Shown here: piece by piece, positions 48,655 to 61,827 of the stretch | Layout: the number at the start of each line of letters is the position of its first letter | Numbering within the stretch: position 1 is the first letter of the stretch | NCBI GenBank assembly: GCA_032718475.1 | Contig: JAUCBJ010000306.1 | Location: 1-64,000 of the forward strand | Reading direction: 5' to 3' | Origin: Nemertoderma westbladi | Lineage: Eukaryota; Xenacoelomorpha; Nemertodermatida; Nemertodermatidae | DNA length: 64,000 nt | The notes under the pieces: generated by a model | The model's database searches: none | Told to the model about the DNA's origin: nothing | The model's input: the letters and a program-made list of their open reading frames with translations, nothing else | Program-made: the position numbers and the translations under genes

Positions 48655-48775
48655 ATCAGTTATGGTAGTTTAGTGGTATTATTATACAAAATGTACCAGC
48701 TGAAGAGACTTGGGATTTAGAAACCTAAATACCGGGTTCGAACCCGTGTGTTGTAAGTTTTCGTAATAGAGAGCA
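48655..48775 (+). repeat. tRNA-like / SINE-like sequence
   Basis: It contains an A-box-like TGGTAGTTTAGTGGTA (about 48662) and a perfect B-box-like GGGTTCGAACCC (about 48737). The spacing of about 75 nt and poor T-arm and acceptor pairing argue against a working tRNA. It is most likely a tRNA-derived SINE relic or pseudo-tRNA in the intron of the EF-hand gene. Confidence 0.4.
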
Positions 48776-49168
48776 TTATCATTATTATATTAATATATTT
48801 AAAATACATCGAAGATTTTTCATTAGATTATATAACTTTCTACTGGTTTAATAAACTTATAATAAAACAATGAAGAACCAATACTAAATGGCCTCTAAAA
48901 AAGTTAGTAACACATCGAGTTTATATCATCATATTGCACAATGAGATAAACTTTATTTTATATTATTTATCTGACTTACATATTTTTTAGGATAAGTAAA
49001 ATTATAAAAATATTTTAAATTTAATGTTATATTCCTGTGACGAATTGGCAAATAAGGTATCGAATAGTAATATATCGCATAATAATAAAATGTATCAATA
49101 TCGGTCAAATAAGGAAGTTTACAACCAACTAGATTTCAGTTAAAACAAATATATCTAATTCCACTTAC

Positions 49169-49317
49169 TCTAAACTAGCGATCTTATGCATCAACTGAGC
49201 GAGAATCGCAAATATCTTAAAATCGGCCCCGTAATTTATATTATAATCGCACATTTCTAGAACAGCGAATATAAAAAGTTCCTCTTTTTCAGACAGATTC
49301 AGTGCGCTGCCTAAAGC
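49169..49317 (-). CDS. EF-hand protein, exon B
   Basis: A 149-nt exon with acceptor TTATTACAG/GCTTTA at 49318 and donor TTTAGA/GTAAGT at 49169. It begins in phase 0, as required by exon A, and ends in phase 2, as required by exon C. It encodes ALGSALNLSEKEELFIFAVL, then EMCDYNINYGADFKIFAILA and QLMHKIASL. The pattern is helix, a loop with D-Y-N-I-N-Y-G-A-D-F, helix: a second EF-hand-like motif with few acidic ligands, probably structural. Both splice sites are strong and the amino-acid continuity is convincing. Confidence 0.86.
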
Positions 49318-49539
49318 CTGTAATAAATAAGTGTTGTTCCGTTATATAAATACAAAATAAATAATAACCTATATTTAGTTGGCTGTAAAGCAGTATTTTC
49401 GGTTTATTCGGAGATAATGTAGCTAACAGCAATACATCACATTATAGTGTTGTTGTATAGTAACACTAAAACAGATTCTTAGGCCTACAGTATCCAGCGT
49501 CTAAGTATCCATAGTAACTTAAACGTTATCGCTGCACAT

Positions 49540-49820
49540 GACACACGAAATACCGGAGGCAACCCGAAGGCTCCACTCTCTTGGCTGTTACCTGTAACGT
49601 GGGGAAGGGGGCCACACTAACTCCCAAGCTCGAACGAATACTTTCCTCACTATCCAACTTATTCTTTACTCCCTTCCCACAGTATATGCTAACGTTCCCG
49701 TTACGACTGCTGGACTAAAGCCTTTGAGATAACAGTTTAACCAAAACTGGGCAGCTTCCTTTTCTAGGACTCGAACTCACAAACTCCCGGGAGAAAGACC
49801 ATCGCTCAAACTAACTCGAC
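49540..49820 (-). mobile_element. tRNA-derived SINE-like element
   Basis: On the minus strand there is an A-box-like TAGTTTGAGCGATGG (49813-49799) and, about 20 bases further, a B-box-like GAGTTCGAGTCCT (49778-49766), a normal spacing for a Pol III internal promoter. A non-tRNA body follows with TTCGAGCTTGGGAGTTAGTG. It lies in the intron between EF-hand exons A and B, in the same orientation as the gene. Extent is estimated and no tail or target duplication was defined. Confidence 0.55.
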
Positions 49821-49919
49821 AACTTAGTAGTTCAAGCAAAATTACACAATCAATAGTTCATAACTAACCTTTAGACCAATAACAACATTGTTAGCAAGTA
49901 AGTATCCATAGTAACTAAC

Positions 49920-50047
49920 CTTTAGACCAATCAGAACGTCTATAGGTTCGAGGAATCCGTCTTCATCCTCGTCTAGAGATTCAAAAGTTCGGTGGTAACC
50001 GTCGTAACGGTCCCGAGTGAAGATACAATACTTGGCGAGAAAATCAA
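49920..50047 (-). CDS. EF-hand protein, exon A (canonical EF-hand)
   Basis: A 128-nt exon with acceptor TTTTCCAG/TTGATT at 50048 and donor CTAAAG/GTTAGT at 49920. Reading from its third base gives DFLAKYCIFTRDRYDGYHRT, then FESLDEDEDGFLEPIDVLIG and LK. The loop DEDEDGFLEPID has acidic residues at positions 1, 3, 5 and 12 and Gly at 6, so it should bind calcium. The exon ends in phase 0 and joins exon B. The gene continues upstream (to higher coordinates), but no further exon is visible because the next 8.4 kb is tandem array. I cannot name the family; a cytosolic calcium-binding regulator is the most that can be said. Confidence 0.86.
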
Positions 50048-50111
50048 CTGGAAAATAAATAACAGATGAGGCCTGTGTCCAGTCCTTAATTTACTTACAA
50101 TCATACATTCA

Positions 50112-53100
50112 TCGAATGGGGTCCGTCCAGTCCTAATTTACTTACATTCATCGAATGGGGTCCGTCCAGTCCTAATTTACTTACATTCATCGAATGGGGT
50201 CCGTCCAGTCCTATATCTACTTACATTCATCAAATGGGGTCCGTCCAGTCCTATATTTACTTACATTCATCGAATGGGGTCCGTCCAGTCCTAATTTACT
50301 TACATTCATCGAATGGGGTCCGTCCAGTCCTATATCTACTTACATTCATCAAATGGGGTCCGTCCAGTCCTATATTTACTTACATTCATCGAATGGGGTC
50401 CGTCCAGTCCTAATTTACTTACATTCATCGAATGGGGTCCGTCCAGTCCTATATTTACTTACATTCATCGAATGGGGTCCGTCCAGTCCTATATTTACTT
50501 ACATTCATCGAATGGGGTCCGTCCAGTCCTAATTTACTTACATTCATCAAATGGGGTCCGTCCAGTCCTATATTTACTTACATTCATCGAATGGGGTCCG
50601 TCCAGTCCTAATTTACTTACATTCATCAAATGGGGTCCGTCCAGTCCTAATTTACTTACATTCATCGAATGGGGTGCGTCCAGTCCTATATTTACTTACA
50701 TTCATCGAATGGGGTCCGTCCAGTCCTAATTTACTTACATTCATCAAATGGGGTCCGTCCAGTCCTAATTTACTTACATTCATCGAATGGGGTCCGTCCA
50801 GTCCATATTTACTTACATTCATCGAATGGGGTCCGTCCAGCCTAATTTACTACATTCATCGAATGGGGTCCGTCCAGTCCTAATTTACTTACATTCATCG
50901 AATTGGGTCCGTCCAGTCCTAATTTACTTACATTCATCGAATGGGGTCCGTCCAGTCCTAATTTACTTACATTCATCGAATTGGGTCCGTCCAGTCCTAA
51001 TTTACTTACATTCATCGAATGGGGTCCGTCCAGTCCTATATTTACTTACATTCATCAAATGGGGTCCGTCCAGTCCTAATTTACTTACATTCATCGAATG
51101 GGGTCCGTCCAGTCCTATATTTACTTACATTCATCGAATGGGGTCCGTCCAGTCCTAATTTACTTACATTCATCGAATGGGGTCCGTCCAGTCCTAATTT
51201 ACTTACATTCATCGAATGGGGTCCGTCCAGTCCTAATTTACTTACATTCATCGAATGGGGTCCGTCCAGTCCTATATTTACTTACATTCATCGAATGGGG
51301 TCCGTCCAGTCCTAATTTACTTACATTCATCGAATGGGGTCCGTCCAGTCCTATATTTACTTACATTCATCGAATGGGGTCCGTCCAGTCCTATATTTAC
51401 TTACATTCATCAAATGGGGTCCGTCCAGTCCTAATTTACTTACATTCATCGAATGGGGTCCGTCCAGTCCTAATTTACTTACATTCATCGAATGGGGTCC
51501 GTCCAGTCCTATATTTACTTACATTCATCGAATGGGGTCCGCCCAGTCCTATATTTACTTACATTCATCGAATGGGGTCCGTCCAGTCCTATATTTACTT
51601 ACATTCATCGAATGGGGTCCGTCCAGTCCTAATTTACTTACATTCATCGAATGGGGTCCGTCCAGTCCTATATTTACTTACATTCATCGAATGGGGTCCG
51701 CCCAGTCCTATATTTACTTACATTCATCGAATGGGGTCCGTCCAGTCCTATATTTACTTACATTCATCGAATGGGGTCCGTCCAGTCCTAATTTACTTAC
51801 ATTCATCGAATGGGGTCCGTCCAGTCCTAATTTACTTACATTCATCGAATGGGGTCCGTCCAGTCCTATATTTACTTACATTCATCGAATGGGGTCCGTC
51901 CAGTCCTATATTTACTTACATTCATCGAATGGGGTCCGTCCAGTCCTAATTTACTTACATTCATCGAATGGGGTCCGTCCAGTCCTAATTTACTTACATT
52001 CATCGAATGGGGTCCGTCCAGTCCTAATTTACTTACATTCATCGAATGGGGTCCGTCCAGTCCTAATTTACTTACATTCATCGAATGGGGTCCGTCCAGT
52101 CCTAATTTACTTACATTCATCGAATGGGGTCCGTCCAGTCCTAATTTACTTACATTCATCGAATGGGGTCCGTCCAGTCCTAATTTACTTACATTCATCG
52201 AATGGGGTCCGTCCAGTCCTAATTTACTTACATTCATCGAATGGGGTCCGTCCAGTCCTAATTTACTTACATTCATCGAATGGGGTCCGTCCAGTCCTAT
52301 ATTTACTGACATTCATCGAATGGGGTCCGTCCAGTCCTAATTTACTTACATTCATCGAATGGGGTCCGTCCAGTCCTAATTTACTTACATTCATCGAATG
52401 GGGTCCGTCCAGTCCTATATTTACTTACATTCATCGAATGGGGTCCGTCCAGTCCTTCATTTACTTACATTCATCGAATGGGGTCCGTCCAGTCCTTCAT
52501 TTACTTACATTCATCGAATGGGGTCCGTCCAGTCCTTCATTTACTTACATTCATCGAATGGGGTCCGTCCAGTCCTTCATTTACTTACATTCATCGAATG
52601 GGGTCCGTCCAGTCCTTCATTTACTTACATTCATCGAATGGGGTCCGTCCAGTCCTAATTTACTTACATTCATCGAATGGGGTCCGTCCAGTCCTATATT
52701 TACTTACATTCATCGAATGGGGTCCGTCCAGTCCTAATTTACTTACATTCATCGAATGGGGTCCGTCCAGTCCTATATTTACTTACATTCATCGAATGGG
52801 GTCCGTCCAGTCCTAATTTACTTACATTCATCGAATGGGGTCCGTCCAGTCCTAATTTACTTACATTCATCGAATGGGGTCCGTCCAGTCCTATATTTAC
52901 TTACATTCATCGAATGGGGTCCGTCCAGTCCTAATTTACTTACATTCATCGAATGGGGTCCGTCCAGTCCTAATTTACTTACATTCATCGAATGGGGTCC
53001 GTCCAGTCCTAATTTACTTACATTCATCGAATGGGGTCCGTCCAGTCCTAATTTACTTACATTCATCGAATGGGGTCCGTCCAGTCCTAATTTACTTACA

Positions 53101-56100
53101 TTCATCGAATGGGGTCCGTCCAGTCCTAATTTACTTACATTCATCGAATGGGGTCCGTCCAGTCCTAATTTACTTACATTCATCGAATGGGGTCCGTCCA
53201 GTCCTAATTTACTTACATTCATCGAATGGGGTCCGTCCAGTCCTAATTTACTTACATTCATCGAATGGGGTCCGTCCAGTCCTAATTTACTTACATTCAT
53301 CGAATGGGGTCCGTCCAGTCCTATATTTACTTACATTCATCGAATGGGGTCCGTCCAGTCCTATATTTACTTACATTCATCGAATGGGGTCCGTCCAGTC
53401 CTATATTTACTTACATTCATCGAATGGGGTCCGTCCAGTCCTAATTTACTTACATTCATCGAATGGGGTCCGTCCAGTCCTATATTTACTTACATTCATC
53501 GAATGGGGTCCGTCCAGTCCTATATTTACTTACATTCATCGAATGGGGTCCGTCCAGTCCTATATTTACTTACATTCATCGAATGGGGTCCGTCCAGTCC
53601 TAATTTACTTACATTCATCGAATGGGGTCCGTCCAGTCCTAATTTACTTACATTCATCGAATGGGGTCCGTCCAGTCCTAATTTACTTACATTCATCGAA
53701 TGGGGTCCGTCCAGTCCTAATTTACTTACATTCATCGAATGGGGTCCGTCCAGTCCTAATTTACTTACATTCATCGAATGGGGTCCGTCCAGTCCTAATT
53801 TACTTACATTCATCGAATGGGGTCCGTCCAGTCCTAATTTACTTACATTCATCGAATGGGGTCCGTCCAGTCCTAATTTACTTACATTCATCGAATGGGG
53901 TCCGTCCAGTCCTAATTTACTTACATTCATCGAATGGGGTCCGTCCAGTCCTAATTTACTTACATTCATCGAATGGGGTCCGTCCAGTCCTAATTTACTT
54001 ACATTCATCGAATGGGGTCCGTCCAGTCCTAATTTACTTACATTCATCGAATGGGGTCCGTCCAGTCCTAATTTACTTACATTCATCGAATGGGGTCCGT
54101 CCAGTCCTATATTTACTGACATTCATCGAATGGGGTCCGTCCAGTCCTAATTTACTTACATTCATCGAATGGGGTCCGTCCAGTCCTAATTTACTTACAT
54201 TCATCGAATGGGGTCCGTCCAGTCCTATATTTACTTACATTCATCGAATGGGGTCCGTCCAGTCCTTCATTTACTTACATTCATCGAATGGGGTCCGTCC
54301 AGTCCTTCATTTACTTACATTCATCGAATGGGGTCCGTCCAGTCCTTCATTTACTTACATTCATCGAATGGGGTCCGTCCAGTCCTTCATTTACTTACAT
54401 TCATCGAATGGGGTCCGTCCAGTCCTTCATTTACTTACATTCATCGAATGGGGTCCGTCCAGTCCTAATTTACTTACATTCATCGAATGGGGTCCGTCCA
54501 GTCCTATATTTACTTACATTCATCGAATGGGGTCCGTCCAGTCCTAATTTACTTACATTCATCGAATGGGGTCCGTCCAGTCCTATATTTACTTACATTC
54601 ATCGAATGGGGTCCGTCCAGTCCTAATTTACTTACATTCATCGAATGGGGTCCGTCCAGTCCTAATTTACTTACATTCATCGAATGGGGTCCGTCCAGTC
54701 CTATATTTACTTACATTCATCGAATGGGGTCCGTCCAGTCCTAATTTACTTACATTCATCGAATGGGGTCCGTCCAGTCCTAATTTACTTACATTCATCG
54801 AATGGGGTCCGTCCAGTCCTAATTTACTTACATTCATCGAATGGGGTCCGTCCAGTCCTATATTTACTTACATTCATCGAATGGGGTCCGTCCAGTCCTA
54901 ATTTACTTACATTCATCGAATGGGGTCCGTCCAGTCCTAATTTACTTACATTCATCGAATGGGGTCCGTCCAGTCCTAATTTACTTACATTCATCGAATG
55001 GGGTCCGTCCAGTCCTAATTTACTTACATTCATCGAATGGGGTCCGTCCAGTCCTAATTTACTTACATTCATCGAATGGGGTCCGTCCAGTCCTAATTTA
55101 CTTACATTCATCGAATGGGGTCCGTCCAGTCCTATATTTACTTACATTCATCGAATGGGGTCCGTCCAGTCCTAATTTACTTACATTCATCGAATGGGGT
55201 CCGTCCAGTCCTATATTTACTGACATTCATCGAATGGGGTCCGTCCAGTCCTAATTTACTGACATTCATCGAATGGGGTCCGTCCAGTCCTAATTTACTT
55301 ACATTCATCGAATGGGGTCCGTCCAGTCCTAATTTACTTACATTCATCGAATGGGGTCCGTCCAGTCCTATATTTACTTACATTCATCGAATGGGGTCCG
55401 TCCAGTCCTTCATTTACTTACATTCATCGAATGGGGTCCGTCCAGTCCTTCATTTACTTACATTCATCGAATGGGGTCCGTCCAGTCCTTCATTTACTTA
55501 CATTCATCGAATGGGGTCCGTCCAGTCCTTCATTTACTTACATTCATCGAATGGGGTCCGTCCAGTCCTATATTTACTTACATTCATCGAATGGGGTCCG
55601 TCCAGTCCTAATTTACTTACATTCATCGAATGGGGTCCGTCCAGTCCTATATTTACTTACATTCATCGAATGGGGTCCGTCCAGTCCTAATTTACTTACA
55701 TTCATCGAATGGGGTCCGTCCAGTCCTAATTTACTTACATTCATCGAATGGGGTCCGTCCAGTCCTAATTTACTTACATTCATCGAATGGGGTCCGTCCA
55801 GTCCTAATTTACTTACATTCATCGAATGGGGTCCGTCCAGTCCTAATTTACTTACATTCATCGAATGGGGTCCGTCCAGTCCTAATTTACTTACATTCAT
55901 CGAATGGGGTCCGTCCAGTCCTAATTTACTTACATTCATCGAATGGGGTCCGTCCAGTCCTAATTTACTTACATTCATCGAATGGGGTCCGTCCAGTCCT
56001 AATTTACTTACATTCATCGAATGGGGTCCGTCCAGTCCTATATTTACTGACATTCATCGAATGGGGTCCGTCCAGTCCTAATTTACTTACATTCATCGAA

Positions 56101-58469
56101 TGGGGTCCGTCCAGTCCTATATTTACTGACATTCATCGAATGGGGTCCGTCCAGTCCTAATTTACTTACATTCATCTAATGGGGTCCGTCCAGTCCTAAT
56201 TTACTTACATTCATCGAATGGGGTCCGCCCAGTCCTTCATTTACTTACATTCATCGAATGGGGTCCGTCCAGTCCTAATTTACTGACATTCATCGAATGG
56301 GGTCCGTCCAGTCCTAATTTACTTACATTCATCGAATGGGGTCCGTCCAGTCCTAATTTACTTACATTCATCGAATGGGGTCCGTCCAGTCCTATATTTA
56401 CTGACATTCATCGAATGGGGTCCGTCCAGTCCTAATTTACTTACATTCATCGAATGGGGTCCGTCCAGTCCTATATTTACTGACATTCATCGAATGGGGT
56501 CCGTCCAGTCCTAATTTACTTACATTCATCTAATGGGGTCCGTCCAGTCCTAATTTACTTACATTCATCGAATGGGGTCCGCCCAGTCCTTCATTTACTT
56601 ACATTCATCAAATGGGGTCCGTCCAGTCCTAATTTACTGACATTCATCGAATGGGGTCCGTCCAGTCCTAATTTACTTACATTCATCGAATGGGGTCCGT
56701 CCAGTCCTAATTTACTTACATTCATCGAATGGGGTCCGTCCAGTCCTAATTTACTTACATTCATCGAATGGGGTCCGTCCAGTCCTATATTTACTGACAT
56801 TCATCGAATGGGGTTCGTCCAGTCCTAATTTACTTACATTCATTGAATGGGGTCCGCCCAGTCCTAATTTACTTACATTCATCGAATGGGGTCCGTCCAG
56901 TCCTAATTTACTTACATTCATCGAATGGGGTCCGTCCAGTCCTAATTTACTTACATTCATCGAATGGGGTCCGTCCAGTCCTAATTTACTTACATTCATC
57001 GAATGGGGTCCGTCCAGTCCTATATTTACTGACATTCATCGAATGGGGTCCGTCCAGTCCTAATTTACTTACATTCATCGAATGGGGTCCGTCCAGTCCT
57101 ATATTTACTGACATTCATCGAATGGGGTTCGTCCAGTCCTAATTTACTTACATTCATTGAATGGGGTCCGCCCAGTCCTAATTTACTTACATTCATCGAA
57201 TGGGGTCCGTCCAGTCCTAATTTACTTACATTCATCGAATGGGGTCCGTCCAGTCCTAATTTACTTACATTCATCGAATGGGGTCCGTCCAGTCCTAATT
57301 TACTTACATTCATCGAATGGGGTCCGTCCAGTCCTATATTTACTGACATTCATCGAATGGGGTCCGTCCAGTCCTAATTTACTTACATTCATCGAATGGG
57401 GTCCGTCCAGTCCTAATTTACTTACATTCATCGAATGGGGTCCGTCCAGTCCTATATTTACTTACATTCATCGAATGGGGTCCGTCCAGTCCTTCATTTA
57501 CTTACATTCATCGAATGGGGTCCGTCCAGTCCTTCATTTACTTACATTCATCGAATGGGGTCCGTCCAGTCCTTCATTTACTTACATTCATCGAATGGGG
57601 TCCGTCCAGTCCTTCATTTACTTACATTCATCGAATGGGGTCCGTCCAGTCCTATATTTACTGACATTCATCGAATGGGGTTCGTCCAGTCCTAATTTAC
57701 TTACATTCATCGAATGGGGTCCGCCCAGTCCTAATTTACTTACATTCATCGAATGGGGTCCGTCCAGTCCTAATTTACTTACATTCATCGAATGGGTTCC
57801 GTCCAGTCCTTCATTTACTTACATTCATCGAATGGGGTCCGTCCAGTCCTAATTTACTTACATTCATCGAATGGGGTCCGTCCAGTCCTAATTTACTGAC
57901 ATTCATCGAATGGGGTCCGTCCAGTCCTAATTTACTTACATTCATCGAATGGGGTCCGTCCAGTCCTATATTTACTTACATTCATCGAAAGGGGTCCGTC
58001 CAGTCCTAATTTACTTACATTCATCGAATGGGGTCCGTCCAGTCCTAATTTACTTACATTCATCGAATGGGGTCCGTCCAGTCCTATATTTACTGACATT
58101 CATCGAATGGGGTCCGTCCAGTCCTAATTTACTTACATTCATAGAATGGGGTCCGTCCAGTCCTATATTTACTGACATTCATCGAATGGGGTCCGTCCAG
58201 TCCTAATTTACTTACATTCATCGAATGGGGTCCGTCCAGTCCTATATTTACTGACATTCATCGAATGGGGTCCGTCCAGTCCTAATTTACTTACATTCAT
58301 CGAATGGGGTCCGTCCAGTCCTAATTTACTTACATTCATCGAATGGGGTCCGTCCAGTCCTAATTTACTTACATTCATCGAATGGGGTCCGTCCAGTCCT
58401 AATTTACTTACATTCATCGAATGGGGTCCGTCCAGTCCTAATTTACTTACATTCATCGAATGGGGTCCG
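50112..58469. repeat. 39/40-bp minisatellite, about 210 copies
   Basis: The unit is ATTCATCGAATGGGGTCCGT plus CCAGTCC and one of three linkers: TAATTTACTTAC (39 bp), TATATTTACTTAC (40 bp) or TTCATTTACTTAC (40 bp). TTAC/TGAC and CGAA/CAAA point variants also occur. The left edge (50070-50111) holds one degenerate unit. Runs of the 39-bp form leave frames open on both strands (artefacts). Variant order repeats with a 1,810-bp shift (52398 to 54208) and a 314-bp shift (56751 to 57065), so blocks have been duplicated. It would lie in an intron or 5' flank of the EF-hand gene. Confidence 0.98.
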
Positions 58470-58984
58470 TGTTACGGTATATGGCGCTGTATCCACATAT
58501 ATTAGTCCGTTATACTGTACGCAATATTAGTCCGTTATACTGTATGTAATATTAGTCCGTTGTGCAGCATAATATTTTAGATAAGGCATAATAGCGCAAT
58601 GATATTTAGATAGGGAAACCAAAACGCCTATATATTTGAATCCATCCATTTTGTATAATATGTAGCCCTACCTACGTAATTTTGTATTAGGATATATGTA
58701 GATAGTTCCAGGGTAGCAAGTTTATTCGGACCCTGGATTTCGTGCTTGCTGATATTAGCTTCAATAGGGCTAGCATATAGGGACGCTGTCCTGGCCATTC
58801 AGCAGCCAGGGACATGATCCATTACCATATATGGTAATAATTTGAGGTTTGGGCAGCAATAGGGCTACAATCCGGCCTCCTTATTGGACTAACTGCTTCC
58901 AGCTTGGTCTAATGCTAGCGCGGACTGGAGAGCCAATAGGAGAGCGATTGAGTCACCCTATTGCATCACCCCATCCGGATCACC

Positions 58985-58991
58985 TATAAAA
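58985..58991 (+). promoter_or_regulatory. TATA box of the putative LTR
   Basis: TATAAAA within CACCTATAAAATTGGCG, in a GC-neutral context about 515 bp after the TG start at 58470, in the orientation of the downstream Gag-like ORF. Its distance from the element edge is typical of a U3 promoter. Confidence 0.55.
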
Positions 58992-60724
58992 TTGGCGTTT
59001 TGCCGGTAGAGCTGTATCTTCTGTACCTGCACTGCTGTTGTACTTGCTGAGCTGTCCCTATTCATTTTTTGACGGATATTTTAGCGTATTTCTGCAATTT
59101 GCTATTTTCGATTAATTTCTCAAAATGCTTTGCTAGTGCGATTATCCTTGATTGTGTTTCTCAATTAATTCCATCGATTACTGCTAATTACAACTGGAAC
59201 TATGATTTCTACCTTTTGTTAATGGTTCTATGTGATTCCTTTCTACGCAATAATCCTAAGGGATTTCTGAGACTGTCAGACTTTGTGATTTGCATGCGCC
59301 GCTACGGTAGCTATTAGCATAATGGAGGGCTAAGGTGCCAGTGGGTGGTGGGCACATCGGGGGGTTGAGCGACTAAGGGAGAGCGGAGGATTCAAAAGCG
59401 AGCAACGCTGGCGGGGGGTCACCGTTGCGGTCGGGTAGTTCACGCTGTGGTATGCAGACCAATCGCCGGTACGGTAATTAGGGGGCTGATGATCCAGGTT
59501 TCGTCTCTATTTAGTATTAGGGGGGCAGGAATCAGGTTAGTTAGGAGTCCTATATGTACCCGGGAGAGGCCTGCACGTATCATAACGTGGAGTGTGAAGT
59601 ACGAATAGTGAGTCGCATAACTGTGGGCTATACAGTAGTTAACTGCATAATTGCGAACTGTGATTGCTGACGCTGATTGGTGTGTTATTGAAGTGTGCCT
59701 ACGATTGTGAATGTTTAGGTAGGCCCCCCTTTTCTTTGATTGATTTCTATTTCTTAGTTGCAACAATTAGTTACTGATTAGGTCAAAGTAATACGGCAAT
59801 TTAGGCTATTACTAGCGAAACCTGTTGCGTAATAAATTAGAATTACGTATTCTGGAACTCTTAGTAATTAGTACGCTGTTACATATTTGTGACTGTAATT
59901 GATTAGTAAAAATTAAGAATTAGTACGCAGCATAGCGGAGAGTAGCTAAGGTAATAATTAGAGTACTGTAAACTATTCACGCTGAGCGGTTATTTGCATT
60001 AGCGGGCAATCAGCTAGATCGCACTATTCGGTACACACAACACGCTAGTAATTTGCTGGCCTAAAGCCAGCTGCAGGCAAGTTTAGACCCAGCGCGGTAC
60101 TATCCACGTAGAGACAAATACTGTACCATTTTGATATTTAAATATTCTCGCATTCACACATTACGTTAGGGAATCCCCAGTATTCGCGATTAGAAAAGAC
60201 GTAGGCAATAGCGTGCTTTAATAGTGATAGAATTAGGCGTAAGAATACTCTGAGTGCAAAGCCTCTCGCACTCGTCTTAAGTAAGCTTAGGGAGCCGACT
60301 CGGGTTTATTGTTTTGGTTATTCCCGCGTGGCTCATAGATTCGAACAGTAGCTCTCTATTGAGCGATCGGTAGAGAAAGGAACAAGCGATTTTGCAGGAG
60401 TTGTGTAAAATTAGTAAAATATATTAGCGGACGGCAGATTAGCGCCATCTAACGGTAAGTAGCGGTTTTGTATTTAGCAACCTTTACCATTTAGCAATAT
60501 CATGCTCCTGATCCCCTTTACTTAACAGTAGAGCAGTCTTTGTGTCTTATTGGTTAGACGAGAACTTATTAGGTTGGCAGAGAAGTATACGGGTATTTGT
60601 CTGTTCAACAGTTCTACTGTTAGTATAGAGGTCGCGGTTGTTTATCAGTGATACCTGTGTTATTGTCTGCTGTAGGCCTACCGCGTACAGTAGGACATAG
60701 AGTATTCTTAGGCTGTTGATTTAG

Positions 60725-60749
60725 ATCACTGATACTTCGTATCAGTGAT
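60725..60749. repeat. Perfect hairpin in the leader
   Basis: ATCACTGATAC, a TTC loop, then GTATCAGTGAT: an 11-bp perfect stem. A half-site (TATCAGTGATAC) also occurs at about 60643. It sits among degenerate tandem repeats of the leader. Confidence 0.7.
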
Positions 60750-61827
60750 ACGTGCATTTGCTGTAGGCTGTAGCGTACAGTAAATAGAGTATTCTTAGGC
60801 TGTTAGTTTAGATTACTGTATTCACTGGTCGCGTACAATAGTACAGTAGTACATTAGGCTGATTGCTGTTACTGCGTACGGTAGAAAGGACATTTGTTTT
60901 GCTGTACCACATACAGTATTCTTTAGGCTGTTAGGTTGGTGTACTGTTTTACTTACTGTACTGCATACAGTGGATGTACGGTAGTGCGTTCTGCTAATTG
61001 CGAATACAGCAGTTCCTTAGGCCTTAGGGCAAATTGTAATTAGTAAGTTTTTTGAAAATTTTAGCTAGGTTTGCGAGAATTCAGTTTCGGTCAAAATTAT
61101 TTTGTAAAATTCTAGAGTTTTGTACCGGTATGTTAGGTAACCGCTTAGTTATTTTATACCATCTGGAGATACATGGCAAGACGGGACTTCTGAGTTTGGG
61201 GTTCGTGTGGGTCTGCGGGTTCGGTTTGCAATCAGCGAAAAGCCTGAATCTTTGGACGCGGACGTGGAATCTCACAGCAAACAAGGTTAGTTGTTCTGTT
61301 GGCACCATTGTGTTTGTGGAAGCAGTAAAAAATTATCGGTTGTTTAACTGCGAAGCTGAACTCAATTTATTAGTTAGGATATTTAGGTTTAGCCGGCCAT
61401 GGTTTTTTGAATCGCTCAAGTTAGAGAGAGAGTTAGAGAGAGTCGCAACCCGAAGATGTAGCCACGCGCTGGTGGATACATATAATATTTGAAATTAAAA
61501 TTACGTTGATTAGAGCTATATATAAAATTAGAAATATTCGGGTGGCAAGTATATTTTGAATATTTTGTATTAGATTCAAAGTTATTTTGTGCTATACCGG
61601 TATTTAATACTATATAGTAGCTATATAATAATATTTTGTTTAAATATTGTGCTAGTATTTGCTATAACTATATACCCCATTAAATTCACAATATTGCATT
61701 GCGAATTTATTTGACATTTGGACCAACTGATTATTAGACAAATAATTTGACCGTATTTTGGTTAAATTATAATTATATCTCGAACTTTGCGAGATATTTT
61801 TGCCGGAAGGCAAACATTATTTAGACT

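Noticed and set aside
48655-48775. Functional tRNA gene
   Set aside because: A- and B-box-like words are present, but the distance is too large and the T-arm and acceptor stem do not pair properly.
50194-58456. Long frames with GVRPVLIYLHSSN or LGLDGPHSMNVSK repeats
   Set aside because: Artefacts of 39-bp units; frames change whenever a 40-bp unit occurs.
1-58469. CRISPR array
   Set aside because: The repeats are contiguous units without unique spacers, in a eukaryotic genome with no cas genes.
61052-61492. 146-codon frame in the leader of the right-hand element
   Set aside because: No recognisable domain, poor start context and unremarkable composition; not supported as a gene.
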